Below are positions 35,297 through 44,023 of a DNA stretch of 63,809 nucleotides, in pieces. Each line of letters opens with the position of its first letter. The first letter of the stretch is position 1. Both the position numbers and the translations under genes were made by a program. Under the pieces are notes generated by a model, which worked only from the letters and a program-made list of their open reading frames with translations, was not told the DNA's origin and did no database searches. This stretch comes from CBFGRV01 sp965651265 (lineage in GTDB: Bacteria > Bacteroidota > Rhodothermia > Rhodothermales > VXPQ01), in assembly GCA_965651265.1 (NCBI GenBank), contig CBFGRV010000019.1, forward strand, positions 1 to 63,809. The letters run 5' to 3'.

Positions 35297-36241
35297 ATGA
35301 GCACGTACATCGTACCACTGGGCACGGCTTCCGCTGTGCCTACCCGCGACCGCCACCCATCCGCTACGGCCCTTTTCCATCAGGGTCGACTGCTCCTATT
35401 TGACTGCGGCGAGGGCACGCAGATTCGTCTCGTCGCCGCTGGCCTCAGACCAACGCGCATCGAGGCCATCTTCATCACACATCTTCACGGGGATCACTAT
35501 TTCGGGTTGATGGGCCTGGTTTCGACGCTTTCCATGTTGGGGCGCCGCGCGCCGTTGACCGTCGTATCGCCGGCCGGACTCGCGCCCCTCTTCGACGTGA
35601 TGCCGGGCATCGAACCTGAGCGCCTCACCTTCCCCCTGGAGTTCGTTCAGCTGCCCGACGGATTCGGGCAGGCCATCGTCTATGAGTCGGATTCCTTCGT
35701 CGTAGAAGCCCGCCCACTCGAGCATCGCACGCCCACGGCCGGCTTCCGTTTTCAGGAACGGCCGCGACCGGGAAATCTGGATGTGGAGCGAGCACGTGCC
35801 CTCGGCGTGTCGGATTACACGCAGTATCGGCGGCTCAAGGCCGGTGAATCGGTCACGCTGGAGGATGGACGCGTCGTACGACCGGAGGACGTCGTCGGCC
35901 CGGAAAAAGAAGGAGCCTCGTTCGCATACGTGACCGACACGCGTCCGTGCGAAGGCGGGAAAATTTTGAGTCGACAGGCCGACCTACTCTACCACGACGC
36001 AACGTTCACGCGTGAGCACCAGGCACGAGCGGAAGAGACCGGGCACTCGACAGCCGGCGAGGCGGCCGAGATTGCACGACAGGCCGGAGCACGGCGCCTG
36101 CTGATTGGCCACATCTCCGCACGGCACAGCGACCCCGCGGGGTTGCTCGCGGAAGCACGCGCCGTGTTCAAGAACACGGAAGTGGCTGAGGAATTAAAGC
36201 GATACGCTCTTCGCGAGCCGCTCCCCACCCCCGACCAGTAG
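35297..36241 (+). CDS. rnz: Ribonuclease Z
   Basis: The 314-residue product has the metallo-beta-lactamase fold. The zinc motif HLHGDH (62-67) is followed by the exosite region and later ligands (VTDTRP, YHDATF, GHSTAGEAA, GHISARH). The long form of the flexible arm (RPGNLDVERARALGV, then DYTQYRRLKAGE) is typical of RNase Z. It removes the 3' trailer of tRNA precursors. The tRNA-Ala in this window has no encoded CCA, so such processing is needed. It ends 9 bases before the next ABC gene. Confidence 0.95.
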   Translation: MSTYIVPLGTASAVPTRDRHPSATALFHQGRLLLFDCGEGTQIRLVAAGLRPTRIEAIFITHLHGDHYFGLMGLVSTLSMLGRRAPLTVVSPAGLAPLFDVMPGIEPERLTFPLEFVQLPDGFGQAIVYESDSFVVEARPLEHRTPTAGFRFQERPRPGNLDVERARALGVSDYTQYRRLKAGESVTLEDGRVVRPEDVVGPEKEGASFAYVTDTRPCEGGKILSRQADLLYHDATFTREHQARAEETGHSTAGEAAEIARQAGARRLLIGHISARHSDPAGLLAEARAVFKNTEVAEELKRYALREPLPTPDQ

Positions 36242-36250
36242 GCCCATTTC

Positions 36251-38068
36251 TTGGCTGCTGCATCTCCGCATACCGACGACGACCGCCAGAGTACGGACTT
36301 CGACCGGCGACTGCTGCGCCGGATAATCCAGTACCTCGAACCGTACAAGTGGTGGGTACTTCTGGCCTTCGGGCTCACGGTCGGCGCCGCCTACCTCGGA
36401 CCGTTGCGGCCAAAGCTCGTGCAGGAGGCGATCGACGGGTACATCGTTCCCGGCGATCTGGATGGCCTGCGGTGGATGATCATGCTGCTGGTTGCCGCAC
36501 TCGTGGGCGAAGGCGTCCTTTCCCTGGTCCGCGGCTATCTCACCCAATGGATCGGGCAGCAAGCGATCTACGACCTGCGGACGAAGGTTTTCCGCCACAT
36601 CCAGCGGCAATCGCTCCGCTTCTTCGATCGCACGCCTGTCGGGCGTCTCATCACGCGCACGACTAGCGATGTGGAGGCGTTGAGCGATGTGCTCTCTGCC
36701 GGCCTCGTGGTCATCCTCGGCGACCTCTTCCGGCTCGGGTTCATCCTGTACTTCATGTTCGCGCTGAACTGGATCCTGGCGATCGTGGTGCTCGCCGTGA
36801 TGCCGGTCATGGTGTGGGCCGTGTTCCTCTTCCGCAAGAAAGTGCGCGTTCAGTATCGCGAGACCCGCAAACAGGTGGCGAGGCTAAACTCCTTCCTGCA
36901 GGAGCACGTCACCGGAATGAGCATCGTGCAGGTCTTCAACCGCGAGCGGGAGGAGATGCGCCGCTTCAGCACCATCAACGACGATCACCGGCGGGCGCAA
37001 ATCAAGACCATCTTCTATTTCGCGCTCTTCTGGCCGGTCGTCGAAATCGTTTCATCGACCGCACTGGGCCTTGTGCTGTGGTTTGGCGGTCTTCGGGCGA
37101 TGACCGGTACGCTCACGCTCGGCGTGCTCATCGCATTCATTCAGTATACGCGGCAGTTCTTCGAGCCCATCCGAAATCTGTCCGATCAGTACAACACGTT
37201 GCTAAGCGCCATGGCAGGCGCCGAGCGGATTTTCGGCCTGTTGGATCAGGACTACACCATCAAGGAGCGGGAGCATCCCGTCGAGATCGATCGCCTGAAA
37301 GGACACATCGAGTTCAGGAATGTCTGGTTCACCTATCAGAAGGAGTTTACCGATGGGCAGGAGCCGAACTGGATTCTACGCGATGTCTCCTTCACGGTCG
37401 AGCCGGGGCAGCAGGTCGCGATCGTCGGCGCCACGGGCGCGGGGAAAACCACCATCATCAATACGCTGCTTCGATTCTACGATATCGAGAAAGGTGGCAT
37501 TTATATCGACGGGATCGACGTGCGGGATCTCCGTCTGGCCGGCCTGCGCAGGCACGTCGGACTCGTCCTGCAGGATGTCTTCCTGTTCTCGGGATCGGTC
37601 GAGCGCAATCTGACGCTGGATAACCCCGACATCACGCCCGAGCAAATTCGGCGAGCGGCCGAGCTGGTGGGTGCGGATGCGTTCATTCGCCGACTGCCGG
37701 ACGGCTACGCGCAGGACGTGCGAGAGCGCGGGGCGTCCCTTTCGCACGGACAGCGCCAGCTTCTCTCCTTCGTCCGGGCGCTCGTCTACGACCCGGAGAT
37801 TCTCGTCCTCGATGAGGCCACCTCGAGCGTGGATACCGAGACCGAGCAGCTCATCGAACAGGCGCTCGCAACGCTCATGCAGGGGCGTACTTCGCTCGTG
37901 ATTGCGCATCGCCTATCGACGATCCAACATTCCGACAAGATCATCGTGATGCACAAGGGTGAGGTGCGCGAGCAGGGCACGCATCAGGAGCTTCTTGCGC
38001 TGGGCGGTTTGTACCGCAAGCTCTACGAGCTGCAGTACGAGGAGCAAGAAGAGACGCGAGCCGCGTAA
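36251..38068 (+). CDS. ABC exporter half-transporter (catalytic-site subunit)
   Basis: The 605-residue product starts with TTG at 36251, the only start that keeps the full first helix region. The exporter domain is followed by an ATPase domain with Walker A GATGAGKTT, Walker B LVLDEATSSVD (catalytic Glu kept) and H loop IAHRLS. The signature is altered to LSHGQRQ, the first Gly of LSGGQ replaced by His. Such a subunit pairs with one that has a normal signature and a Walker B Asp, giving one active and one degenerate ATP site, as in MdlB and TM288. The gene at 30041 fits as partner. Confidence 0.93.
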   Translation: MAAASPHTDDDRQSTDFDRRLLRRIIQYLEPYKWWVLLAFGLTVGAAYLGPLRPKLVQEAIDGYIVPGDLDGLRWMIMLLVAALVGEGVLSLVRGYLTQWIGQQAIYDLRTKVFRHIQRQSLRFFDRTPVGRLITRTTSDVEALSDVLSAGLVVILGDLFRLGFILYFMFALNWILAIVVLAVMPVMVWAVFLFRKKVRVQYRETRKQVARLNSFLQEHVTGMSIVQVFNREREEMRRFSTINDDHRRAQIKTIFYFALFWPVVEIVSSTALGLVLWFGGLRAMTGTLTLGVLIAFIQYTRQFFEPIRNLSDQYNTLLSAMAGAERIFGLLDQDYTIKEREHPVEIDRLKGHIEFRNVWFTYQKEFTDGQEPNWILRDVSFTVEPGQQVAIVGATGAGKTTIINTLLRFYDIEKGGIYIDGIDVRDLRLAGLRRHVGLVLQDVFLFSGSVERNLTLDNPDITPEQIRRAAELVGADAFIRRLPDGYAQDVRERGASLSHGQRQLLSFVRALVYDPEILVLDEATSSVDTETEQLIEQALATLMQGRTSLVIAHRLSTIQHSDKIIVMHKGEVREQGTHQELLALGGLYRKLYELQYEEQEETRAA

Positions 38069-38141
38069 TGCGCGGCTGAGGAATTGGGTCATAAAAAATC
38101 AGGACTTCCCGAAACTCGAATGGTAGAAAGGTGTACGCTCC

Positions 38142-38164
38142 ATCGTATATCGTAGAAATACGAT
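38142..38164 (+). promoter_or_regulatory. ArsR operator
   Basis: ATCGTAT (38142-38148) and ATACGAT (38158-38164) are perfect inverted half-sites separated by 9 bases, ending 10 bases before the arsR start. Size, symmetry and position match an ArsR/SmtB-family operator, so the operon is probably self-repressed until arsenite binds. Confidence 0.65.
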
Positions 38165-38174
38165 TAGAGAAACG

Positions 38175-38498
38175 ATGGCGGCTAGCAAATCTTCTGATTT
38201 CCCGGACAAGCAGGCGGAACTCGCCCGTTTTTTCAAGGCACTCGCCCACCCCGCACGCGTGGCAATCCTCGAGCTTCTGGCGGAGAAGGGCGTCTGCATT
38301 TGCGGCGAGATTGTGGACGAGCTCCCGCTGGCTCAGTCGACGGTTTCCCAGCACCTCATGGCGCTCAAGGAGATCGGCTTGATCCAGGGCGAGATCGAAG
38401 GACCCGCCATCTGCTACTGCATTGACGCGAAGACCGTCGCCGCCTTCCGAATGGCTGTCGACGAATACCTCGAGTCTATCACCCAACCTTGCTGCTGA
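38175..38498 (+). CDS. arsR: ArsR-family arsenic-responsive repressor
   Basis: The 107-residue product has a winged helix (KALAHPARVAILELLA, then PLAQSTVSQHLMALKEIGLI). Cys41 and Cys43 (VCICGE) sit at the start of the region where classical ArsR has its CVC metalloid site. Cys80, Cys82 and the C-terminal Cys106-Cys107 may also contribute. It should bind the inverted repeat just upstream and release it on As(III). It is the first gene of the run arsR-arsM-peroxidase-like-arsS. Confidence 0.9.
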   Translation: MAASKSSDFPDKQAELARFFKALAHPARVAILELLAEKGVCICGEIVDELPLAQSTVSQHLMALKEIGLIQGEIEGPAICYCIDAKTVAAFRMAVDEYLESITQPCC

Positions 38499-38504
38499 AC
38501 GGCC

Positions 38505-39398
38505 ATGAACAACCTGCAGATGACTCCTGAATTCCACCCCGCCTCACCCTCGGGCCTCGATTCTGATCCATCACTGACATCTGCGGATGTTCGGGCTTTG
38601 AATGACGACGCCGATGCGATCAAAGAAGACGTACGGCGCAAATACGACCAAATCGCCCGACGAGGCGAGCGAGCCGGCTGCGGTTGCGGCTGCTCGAGCG
38701 ATGTGAACATGATTGGCGATGCATACGAGGGCGTTGAAGGGTACGTGCCGGAGGCCGACCTCGGACTCGGATGCGGCATCCCAACCGATCTCGCCGGCCT
38801 GAGGGCGGGTGAAACGGTGCTCGACCTCGGATCCGGTGCCGGCCTCGATGCTTTCGTGGCCCGCTCGATCGTCGGAGAGGAGGGACGAGTGATTGGCGTG
38901 GACATGACCGATGCCATGCTCAACCGCGCTCGCGACAACGCGGAGCGGCTGGGGTATGCCAACGTGGAGTTCCGGAAAGGCGAGATCGAGGCTTTGCCCG
39001 TCGAGCGGGACACGGTGGATGTGGTCATCAGCAACTGCGTGCTCAATCTCGTGCCGGATAAGCCCCGCGCCTTTGCCGAGATGTACAGAGTCCTGAAGCC
39101 TGACGGACGCTTCTGCGTCTCCGACATCGTCGTGCGCGGCGCACTTCCCGACTCTATCCGGCGCTCTGCCGAACTCTACGCCGGGTGCGTCGCAGGCGCC
39201 GTCGCAGAGGACGAGTATCTAAACGGGCTTCGTGAGGCTGGATTCGAGCGAGTCGAGGTAATGCGGTCCAGGGACATCGATGTGCCGGAGAACGTTCTGC
39301 TCGATGCCGCTACCCCCGAAGAGCTTGCCGCTTTCCGGCAAAATGGCGGCGCGATCATGAGTGTCACCGTTGCGGGCCTGAAGCCGGCCGCATCCTGA
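38505..39398 (+). CDS. arsM: Arsenite methyltransferase
   Basis: The 297-residue product methylates As(III) with S-adenosylmethionine. Motif I is VLDLGSGAGLDAF. Conserved cysteines are Cys90 (LGLGCGIP), Cys178 (SNCVLNLVPDK) and Cys228 (YAGCVAGA); the last two keep the spacing of 50 seen in ArsM. An extra cysteine cluster, CGCGC (59-63), lies near the start of the methyltransferase domain. The start is 6 bases after arsR. Its product feeds ArsS in arsenosugar formation. Confidence 0.95.
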   Translation: MNNLQMTPEFHPASPSGLDSDPSLTSADVRALNDDADAIKEDVRRKYDQIARRGERAGCGCGCSSDVNMIGDAYEGVEGYVPEADLGLGCGIPTDLAGLRAGETVLDLGSGAGLDAFVARSIVGEEGRVIGVDMTDAMLNRARDNAERLGYANVEFRKGEIEALPVERDTVDVVISNCVLNLVPDKPRAFAEMYRVLKPDGRFCVSDIVVRGALPDSIRRSAELYAGCVAGAVAEDEYLNGLREAGFERVEVMRSRDIDVPENVLLDAATPEELAAFRQNGGAIMSVTVAGLKPAAS

Positions 39399-39609
39399 GC
39401 ACCACGGGCGCGGGTGCTTCATGCACATCAGAATCCATGACGCCAAGCAGGCGCCGTCGCTCGCTCGAACCCTCGACCGCGTAGGTTGTTGTAACGAATG
39501 ACAGCCGGATCCGACCGACGAGTCATGCAGACACCGCCGGACCATTTGGTTGCCGGCCGTCGCCCACTCCAACATCAACCCACTGCAGTCGCGGTTCCAG
39601 AAGCAACTC

Positions 39610-39942
39610 ATGGATTCCTACTACAAGCCTCACCAGCTCGGCCGATTCGGGGATATCGCCGAGGGCAATGGCGAGCTCGCCGATTTATTCTTCACCTACT
39701 ACAACAAGGTGTTTGAGGATGGTGCGCTCACCGCGCGCGAGAAATCCCTGATTGCCCTGGCCGTGGCGCACGCCGTCCAGTGCCCCTACTGCATCGACGC
39801 CTACACGGATGACTGCCTCCAGAAAGGAGCCGATCTCGAGCAGATGACCGAGGCCGTGCACGTGGCGACGGCCATCCGTGGGGGCGCGTCTCTGGTCCAC
39901 GGCGTTCAGATGCTCGAGCAGGTCGAACGAAAAACGATGTGA
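39610..39942 (+). CDS. Arsenosugar-associated peroxidase-like protein (CMD family)
   Basis: The 110-residue product (ATG at 39610; an in-frame TTG at 39550 would add 20 residues) belongs to the carboxymuconolactone decarboxylase/AhpD fold. The redox pair is CPYC in the helix VQCPYCIDAYT, followed by a conserved His region (EAVHVATAIRGGASLVHG). In many arsenosugar operons a small AhpD-like protein sits between arsM and arsS; this fits that type. It may act as a thiol-dependent reductant or peroxidase, but its exact reaction is not known. Confidence 0.85.
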   Translation: MDSYYKPHQLGRFGDIAEGNGELADLFFTYYNKVFEDGALTAREKSLIALAVAHAVQCPYCIDAYTDDCLQKGADLEQMTEAVHVATAIRGGASLVHGVQMLEQVERKTM

Positions 39943-40002
39943 CCGCCGTGCAGACCATCTTCGATCCAATACTCTCGCCGGCGCACGCACCTACTCACAC
40001 GC

Positions 40003-41124
40003 ATGAGCACATTCATTCCGCTTGAGGTTTCCGAAGGCGACGGTGCGTGGTTGGATGTGGACGGCCCCCGAACCACGACGAGCCTGCGACATCGCCGAGA
40101 TCCACTGGCCGCGCCGGAAGAGCAGTTGAGATTGCTTAACAGCATTGATCTGGGTGATGGGCGCTGCTTCGAGCACGATGTCAAGGTGGCTGGATGGGAG
40201 CCACTACGTCCGACATCATTGGACATCTTCCAGATCAACGTCGGCAAGCTCTGCAACATGACGTGTCGGCATTGCCATGTTGACGCGGGCCCGGATCGTG
40301 TCGACGAAAATATGGATCGGGAGACCATCGATCACTGCCTGCTCGCCATCGACAGGACCGATCCTCACACGGTCGACATCACAGGAGGCGCCCCCGAGCT
40401 GAATCCGCACTTTCGTTATCTGGTGGATGAGTGCGTACGTCGCGGCAAACACGTGATGGATCGATGCAATCTGACCATTTTGACGACGCGGAGATTTTCG
40501 GATCTACCTGATTGGTTCGCCGAGCGCGGCGTCGAGGTTGTCTGCTCGCTGCCGCATTTCCGGCGCATGGGAACGGATGCGCAGCGTGGGAGGGGCGCCT
40601 ATCAAAAAAGCATAGAGGCGCTTCGCCGGCTGAATGCCGCCGGCTACGGCAAGGGGGATCCCGGCCGAGTGCTGACGCTGGTTACCAACCCGGTAGGGGC
40701 GTTCCTGGCCGGAAGCCAATCCTCTCTCGAGGAGGAGTGGAAGCAGGCCCTCGAACGCGAGCACGGCGTGAGCTTCGACCGGCTCATCGCGCTCAACAAC
40801 ATGCCCATCTCACGATACCTGGAGTGGCTTGTCGAGAAGGGCATGCTGGAGGAGTACATGCAGCGGCTCGTCATGTCGTTCAATCCAGCCGCGGTCCGCG
40901 GACTCATGTGCCGCAACACGGTGTCCGTATCGTGGGACGGCTATCTATACGATTGCGACTTCAACCAACAGCTCGAGATGCGCATGGAATTTGCCGACGG
41001 TCGGCGTCCCCACGTCAGCGCCCTGGACCTTGACAGCTGGATGGAGCACGCCGTCCGCACGGATCGCCACTGTTATGGGTGCACGGCCGGCGCGGGAAGC
41101 TCGTGCGGCGGCCAGATGGCGTGA
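40003..41124 (+). CDS. arsS: Arsenosugar biosynthesis radical SAM protein
   Basis: The 373-residue product has the radical SAM cluster motif CNMTCRHC (Cys84, Cys88, Cys91) after an N-terminal extension. A C-terminal cysteine-rich region (CRNTVSVSWDGYLYDCDF, then CYGCTAGAGSSCGG) is typical of this family (DUF3641-type tail). In characterised bacteria ArsS attaches the adenosyl group to methylated arsenic, the step after ArsM in arsenosugar synthesis. Gene order arsR-arsM-peroxidase-like-arsS supports this. It is convergent with the thioredoxin-like gene. Confidence 0.93.
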   Translation: MSTFIPLEVSEGDGAWLDVDGPRTTTSLRHRRDPLAAPEEQLRLLNSIDLGDGRCFEHDVKVAGWEPLRPTSLDIFQINVGKLCNMTCRHCHVDAGPDRVDENMDRETIDHCLLAIDRTDPHTVDITGGAPELNPHFRYLVDECVRRGKHVMDRCNLTILTTRRFSDLPDWFAERGVEVVCSLPHFRRMGTDAQRGRGAYQKSIEALRRLNAAGYGKGDPGRVLTLVTNPVGAFLAGSQSSLEEEWKQALEREHGVSFDRLIALNNMPISRYLEWLVEKGMLEEYMQRLVMSFNPAAVRGLMCRNTVSVSWDGYLYDCDFNQQLEMRMEFADGRRPHVSALDLDSWMEHAVRTDRHCYGCTAGAGSSCGGQMA

Positions 41125-41147
41125 TCGTATCCTAGAACGATTGTGCG

Positions 41148-41954
41148 TCAGTACAGTGCCATATCGAACGAACGTCGGTATTTCGAGACGGCCGGATGGC
41201 CATTGCCCAGGAGCGTGAAGAGGGCAATGCAGGCCTTTCTTGCGCCGTCGTCGTCGTAGTACCGATCCGTCTGGATCACTTCTATGAAGCTCTGCATGGC
41301 GTCCTCGTAACGGCCTTCCTTGAGGGCTACGATGGCCGCCTGGTAGGACTCGCGCCCGCTTCCTTCCGGCAACTGGCCATTGAGGTTGAGGAGCCTCGCG
41401 ATGGTTTTCACGGCCTCCCCGATTTGGACGTATCCGGCGCCTGCGAAGGTGGCATCCGAAACGAGTTCCAGAGATCGATCGGGATCCTCGAAGGCGAGTA
41501 GCTGAGCGAGCAAGACGCGTGCTTTCGGATTGCCCGGTTCCGCCTCGAGCACCGTCTCCAAAAGCCGGCGCGCCTCCTCGCGATTGTCCGCAGCTATCTC
41601 GTGCTCTGCCTGCTCCACGAGCTTCCTCGACTCCGTTGGAATGGCCTTCTCCAGCCATTGCCGGACCGCGTATTCCGGGAGCGCACCCACGAACTCGTCC
41701 ACGACCTGACCATCCACGAAAAGCTTCACAGCCGGGATGCCACGAATTCCGTAGCGAGCGGCCTCGCTCGAATGGACATCCGTGTTCACCTTTACCAGGC
41801 GCCACCTGCCGGCGGCCTCCTGTGCCAGCTTCTCGAGGACCGGCCCAAGAATTCTACATGGCCCACACCAGGGAGCCCAAAAATCCACGACAACAGGCGT
41901 CGCGCGACTAGCTTCGATGACGTCCTTCTGGAAGTCGACTACTTCGTAGCTCAT
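41148..41954 (-). CDS. CnoX/YbbN-like thioredoxin-TPR protein
   Basis: The 268-residue product has an N-terminal thioredoxin domain with an intact WCGPC (Cys30, Cys33) and a cis-Pro segment (GIRGIPAVKLF). A C-terminal TPR-like helical part spans ~110-260 (EEARRLLETVLEAEPGNPKARVLLAQ). This is the layout of CnoX (YbbN), a holdase that protects proteins from bleach-type oxidation and hands them to chaperones. The WCGPC is the active form, unlike E. coli CnoX, which lacks one Cys. No signal peptide, so cytoplasmic. Confidence 0.9.
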   Translation of the reverse strand: MSYEVVDFQKDVIEASRATPVVVDFWAPWCGPCRILGPVLEKLAQEAAGRWRLVKVNTDVHSSEAARYGIRGIPAVKLFVDGQVVDEFVGALPEYAVRQWLEKAIPTESRKLVEQAEHEIAADNREEARRLLETVLEAEPGNPKARVLLAQLLAFEDPDRSLELVSDATFAGAGYVQIGEAVKTIARLLNLNGQLPEGSGRESYQAAIVALKEGRYEDAMQSFIEVIQTDRYYDDDGARKACIALFTLLGNGHPAVSKYRRSFDMALY

Positions 41955-42103
41955 GGTTGGTCTGTTGACTTCTTACGATAACGGGGCACGGGGCCGTTCG
42001 AACTACCGACACCAAGTTTAAACGCTTTGAGGTTCCGGCCCGTTCTTCCAATCTTGTGCAAACCCGCCGGGAGAAACGGGATGAATATTTCGTCGTCTAA
42101 CAC

Positions 42104-42118
42104 TATATTTAGCTAAAT
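42104..42118 (+). promoter_or_regulatory. Metal-regulator operator over -10 of the ABC operon
   Basis: ATTTAGCTAAAT (42107-42118) is a perfect 12-bp palindrome overlapping TATATT at 42104-42109, about 40-50 bases before the first gene of the metal ABC operon. TTTAG/CTAAA half-sites recall DtxR/MntR-family operators. The repressor would be a DtxR- or Fur-type protein, possibly the winged-helix tail of the operon's own permease. Confidence 0.55.
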
Positions 42119-42157
42119 CTAAATTCTAGGCTTCCGATCCTTCCGAGGCACGCCTTC

Positions 42158-43153
42158 ATGCATCGATATCTGTTCTCGCTCGTCCTCGCGATGGTGCTCC
42201 TGGGATGCGAATCCGCTCGCGAGGCCTCGAATGACAACCCGACCGTCGTAGCGACGACCAGCATGATTGCAGACCTGGCCTCCGTGCTGGGTGGGCCGCA
42301 TGTCGAGGTGTCGGGCTTGATGGGCCCTGGAGTCGACCCACACCTCTTCAAGGCGAGTGAGGGCGACATGACCCGCATGGCACGGGCCAACGTCATCCTC
42401 TATAATGGGCTTCATCTCGAGGGCAAAATGGCGGATATCTTCGAGCAGATGGCGGCCCGTGGCATCCGAGCCGTCGCGCTGGCCGAAGTGGCGATTCCCA
42501 AGGATCGGCTCATCGAATCGGATCAGTTCGCCGGCAATTATGATCCCCATGTATGGTTCGATGTGCAGCTATGGAGCGACGTCGCCCGGGCGACCGCCGA
42601 CATCCTACGAGAACTCCGCCCGGAGCAGGCGTCCTCCATTGACTCCAGCCTCACGCGCTACCTCGGATCGCTTGATTCATTGGACGCCTACATCCGACAA
42701 ATGGTGGCGAACGTGCCTGAGGATCGCCGCGTGATCGTAACCTCCCACGATGCCTTCGGGTATTTCGGGCGCGCGTACGGATTCGAGGTGCGTGGCCTCC
42801 AGGGGATAAGCACGGCGACGGAAGCCGGAACGGCGGACGTACAGGAACTCGCCAATTTCGTCGCGGAGCGCCGCATCCCCGCGCTGTTCGTCGAATCCTC
42901 GGTCTCACCGCGCGGCATACAGGCGGTGCGTGAAGCCGTTCGGGCGCGGGGCTTCGAGGTTAAAAACGGTGGAACGCTGTACGGCGACGCCCTCGGTGAT
43001 CCCGGCACGCCCGCGGGCACGTATATCGGCATGATGCGTCACAACGTCGAGACCATCGTTTCCTCGCTCAATCCGAAGCCGGCGGCCGATGAGGCCACAA
43101 TTTCGGCAACGACGGCCTCCGCTCCCGCGAACGCTACGGAGCCGCGCCTATGA
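42158..43153 (+). CDS. Metal ABC transporter substrate-binding lipoprotein (Mn/Zn/Fe type)
   Basis: The 331-residue product has a lipoprotein signal (VLLGC, Cys17) and the cluster A-I fold of TroA/MntC/ZnuA. Metal ligands are visible in order: His62 (DPHLF), His131 (DPHVWFD), then Glu in LFVESS and Asp in LYGDALG near 275. The two-His/Glu/Asp set is that of manganese- or iron-type members; there is no His-rich loop of ZnuA type. This favours Mn. It overlaps the ATPase gene by 4 bases. Confidence 0.9.
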   Translation: MHRYLFSLVLAMVLLGCESAREASNDNPTVVATTSMIADLASVLGGPHVEVSGLMGPGVDPHLFKASEGDMTRMARANVILYNGLHLEGKMADIFEQMAARGIRAVALAEVAIPKDRLIESDQFAGNYDPHVWFDVQLWSDVARATADILRELRPEQASSIDSSLTRYLGSLDSLDAYIRQMVANVPEDRRVIVTSHDAFGYFGRAYGFEVRGLQGISTATEAGTADVQELANFVAERRIPALFVESSVSPRGIQAVREAVRARGFEVKNGGTLYGDALGDPGTPAGTYIGMMRHNVETIVSSLNPKPAADEATISATTASAPANATEPRL

Positions 43154-43983
43154 CACCCGCCATCGAAGTACGAGACCTGACCGTCGCCTACCAGGACAAG
43201 CCCGTCCTCTGGGACATCGACGTGGTCGTCCCGCCTGGCGTCCTTATGGCGATCGTCGGCCCAAACGGGGCCGGCAAGACCACCTTCATCAAGGCGCTGC
43301 TCGGGCTCATTCAGCCGGCCGCCGGCGAGACGCTCTTCTTCGGCGAACGGTACGAGAAGCGACGGCGGCACGTGGCGTACGTGCCCCAACGCGGCAGCGT
43401 GGACTGGGATTTCCCGACGAGCGCTCTGGATGTGGTAATGATGGGCCTCTACGGCCGGCTTGGTTGGATTCGGCGCCCGGGCCGCCGTGAGCGCGCGCTC
43501 GCCATGGACGCCCTGAAGAAAGTAGGGATGGAGGATCTCGCCGATCGGCAGATCCGGCAGCTTTCGGGGGGCCAGCAGCAGCGGGTGTTTCTCGCCCGCG
43601 CCCTCGTGCAGGATGCCGATATCTACTTGATGGACGAGCCTTTTCAGGGCGTCGATGCCACAACTGAACGTGCCATCATCACGCTGCTTCGTGAATTGGG
43701 CGATCGGGGAAAGACGCTGCTCGTAGTCCACCACGATCTGCAGACCGTCCCCGAATACTTCGATCACGTGTTGCTGCTCAACGTTCGGCGAATCGCCAGC
43801 GGACCCGTGGCCGAGGTTTTCACCGACGAGAACCTCCGGTTGACCTACGGAGGGCGCGTAGCTTTCATACGTGCCGATCTCGACGACGGCGTGCAGAACG
43901 GGGATTACGTGACCGCTCGACACGAAGCCGACGGATTGGAGGGCCGCCCATCGGATGTGGAGCGGCGTCTCCATCAAGAATGA
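43150..43983 (+). CDS. Metal ABC transporter ATPase
   Basis: The 277-residue product has Walker A GPNGAGKTT, Q loop YVPQRGSVDWDFP, signature LSGGQQQR, Walker B LMDEPFQGVD and H loop VHHDL. The Q-loop context with VDWDFP and DVVMMG is typical of the SitB/MntB manganese and iron family. It powers import with the lipoprotein and the two permeases that follow. Confidence 0.94.
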   Translation: MTPAIEVRDLTVAYQDKPVLWDIDVVVPPGVLMAIVGPNGAGKTTFIKALLGLIQPAAGETLFFGERYEKRRRHVAYVPQRGSVDWDFPTSALDVVMMGLYGRLGWIRRPGRRERALAMDALKKVGMEDLADRQIRQLSGGQQQRVFLARALVQDADIYLMDEPFQGVDATTERAIITLLRELGDRGKTLLVVHHDLQTVPEYFDHVLLLNVRRIASGPVAEVFTDENLRLTYGGRVAFIRADLDDGVQNGDYVTARHEADGLEGRPSDVERRLHQE

Positions 43984-44023
43984 TCCCTTTCGCGGCGGCA
44001 TCTAGCCCCGTCGAACACCAGGC

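Noticed and set aside
38175..41124. Arsenic efflux pump within the ars operon
   Set aside because: No arsB, acr3 or arsP-like membrane protein is present; the four genes are regulator, methyltransferase, AhpD-like and radical SAM.
43039..44001. Minus-strand frame across the metal ABC ATPase
   Set aside because: Antisense to a complete ABC ATPase with Walker and signature motifs.
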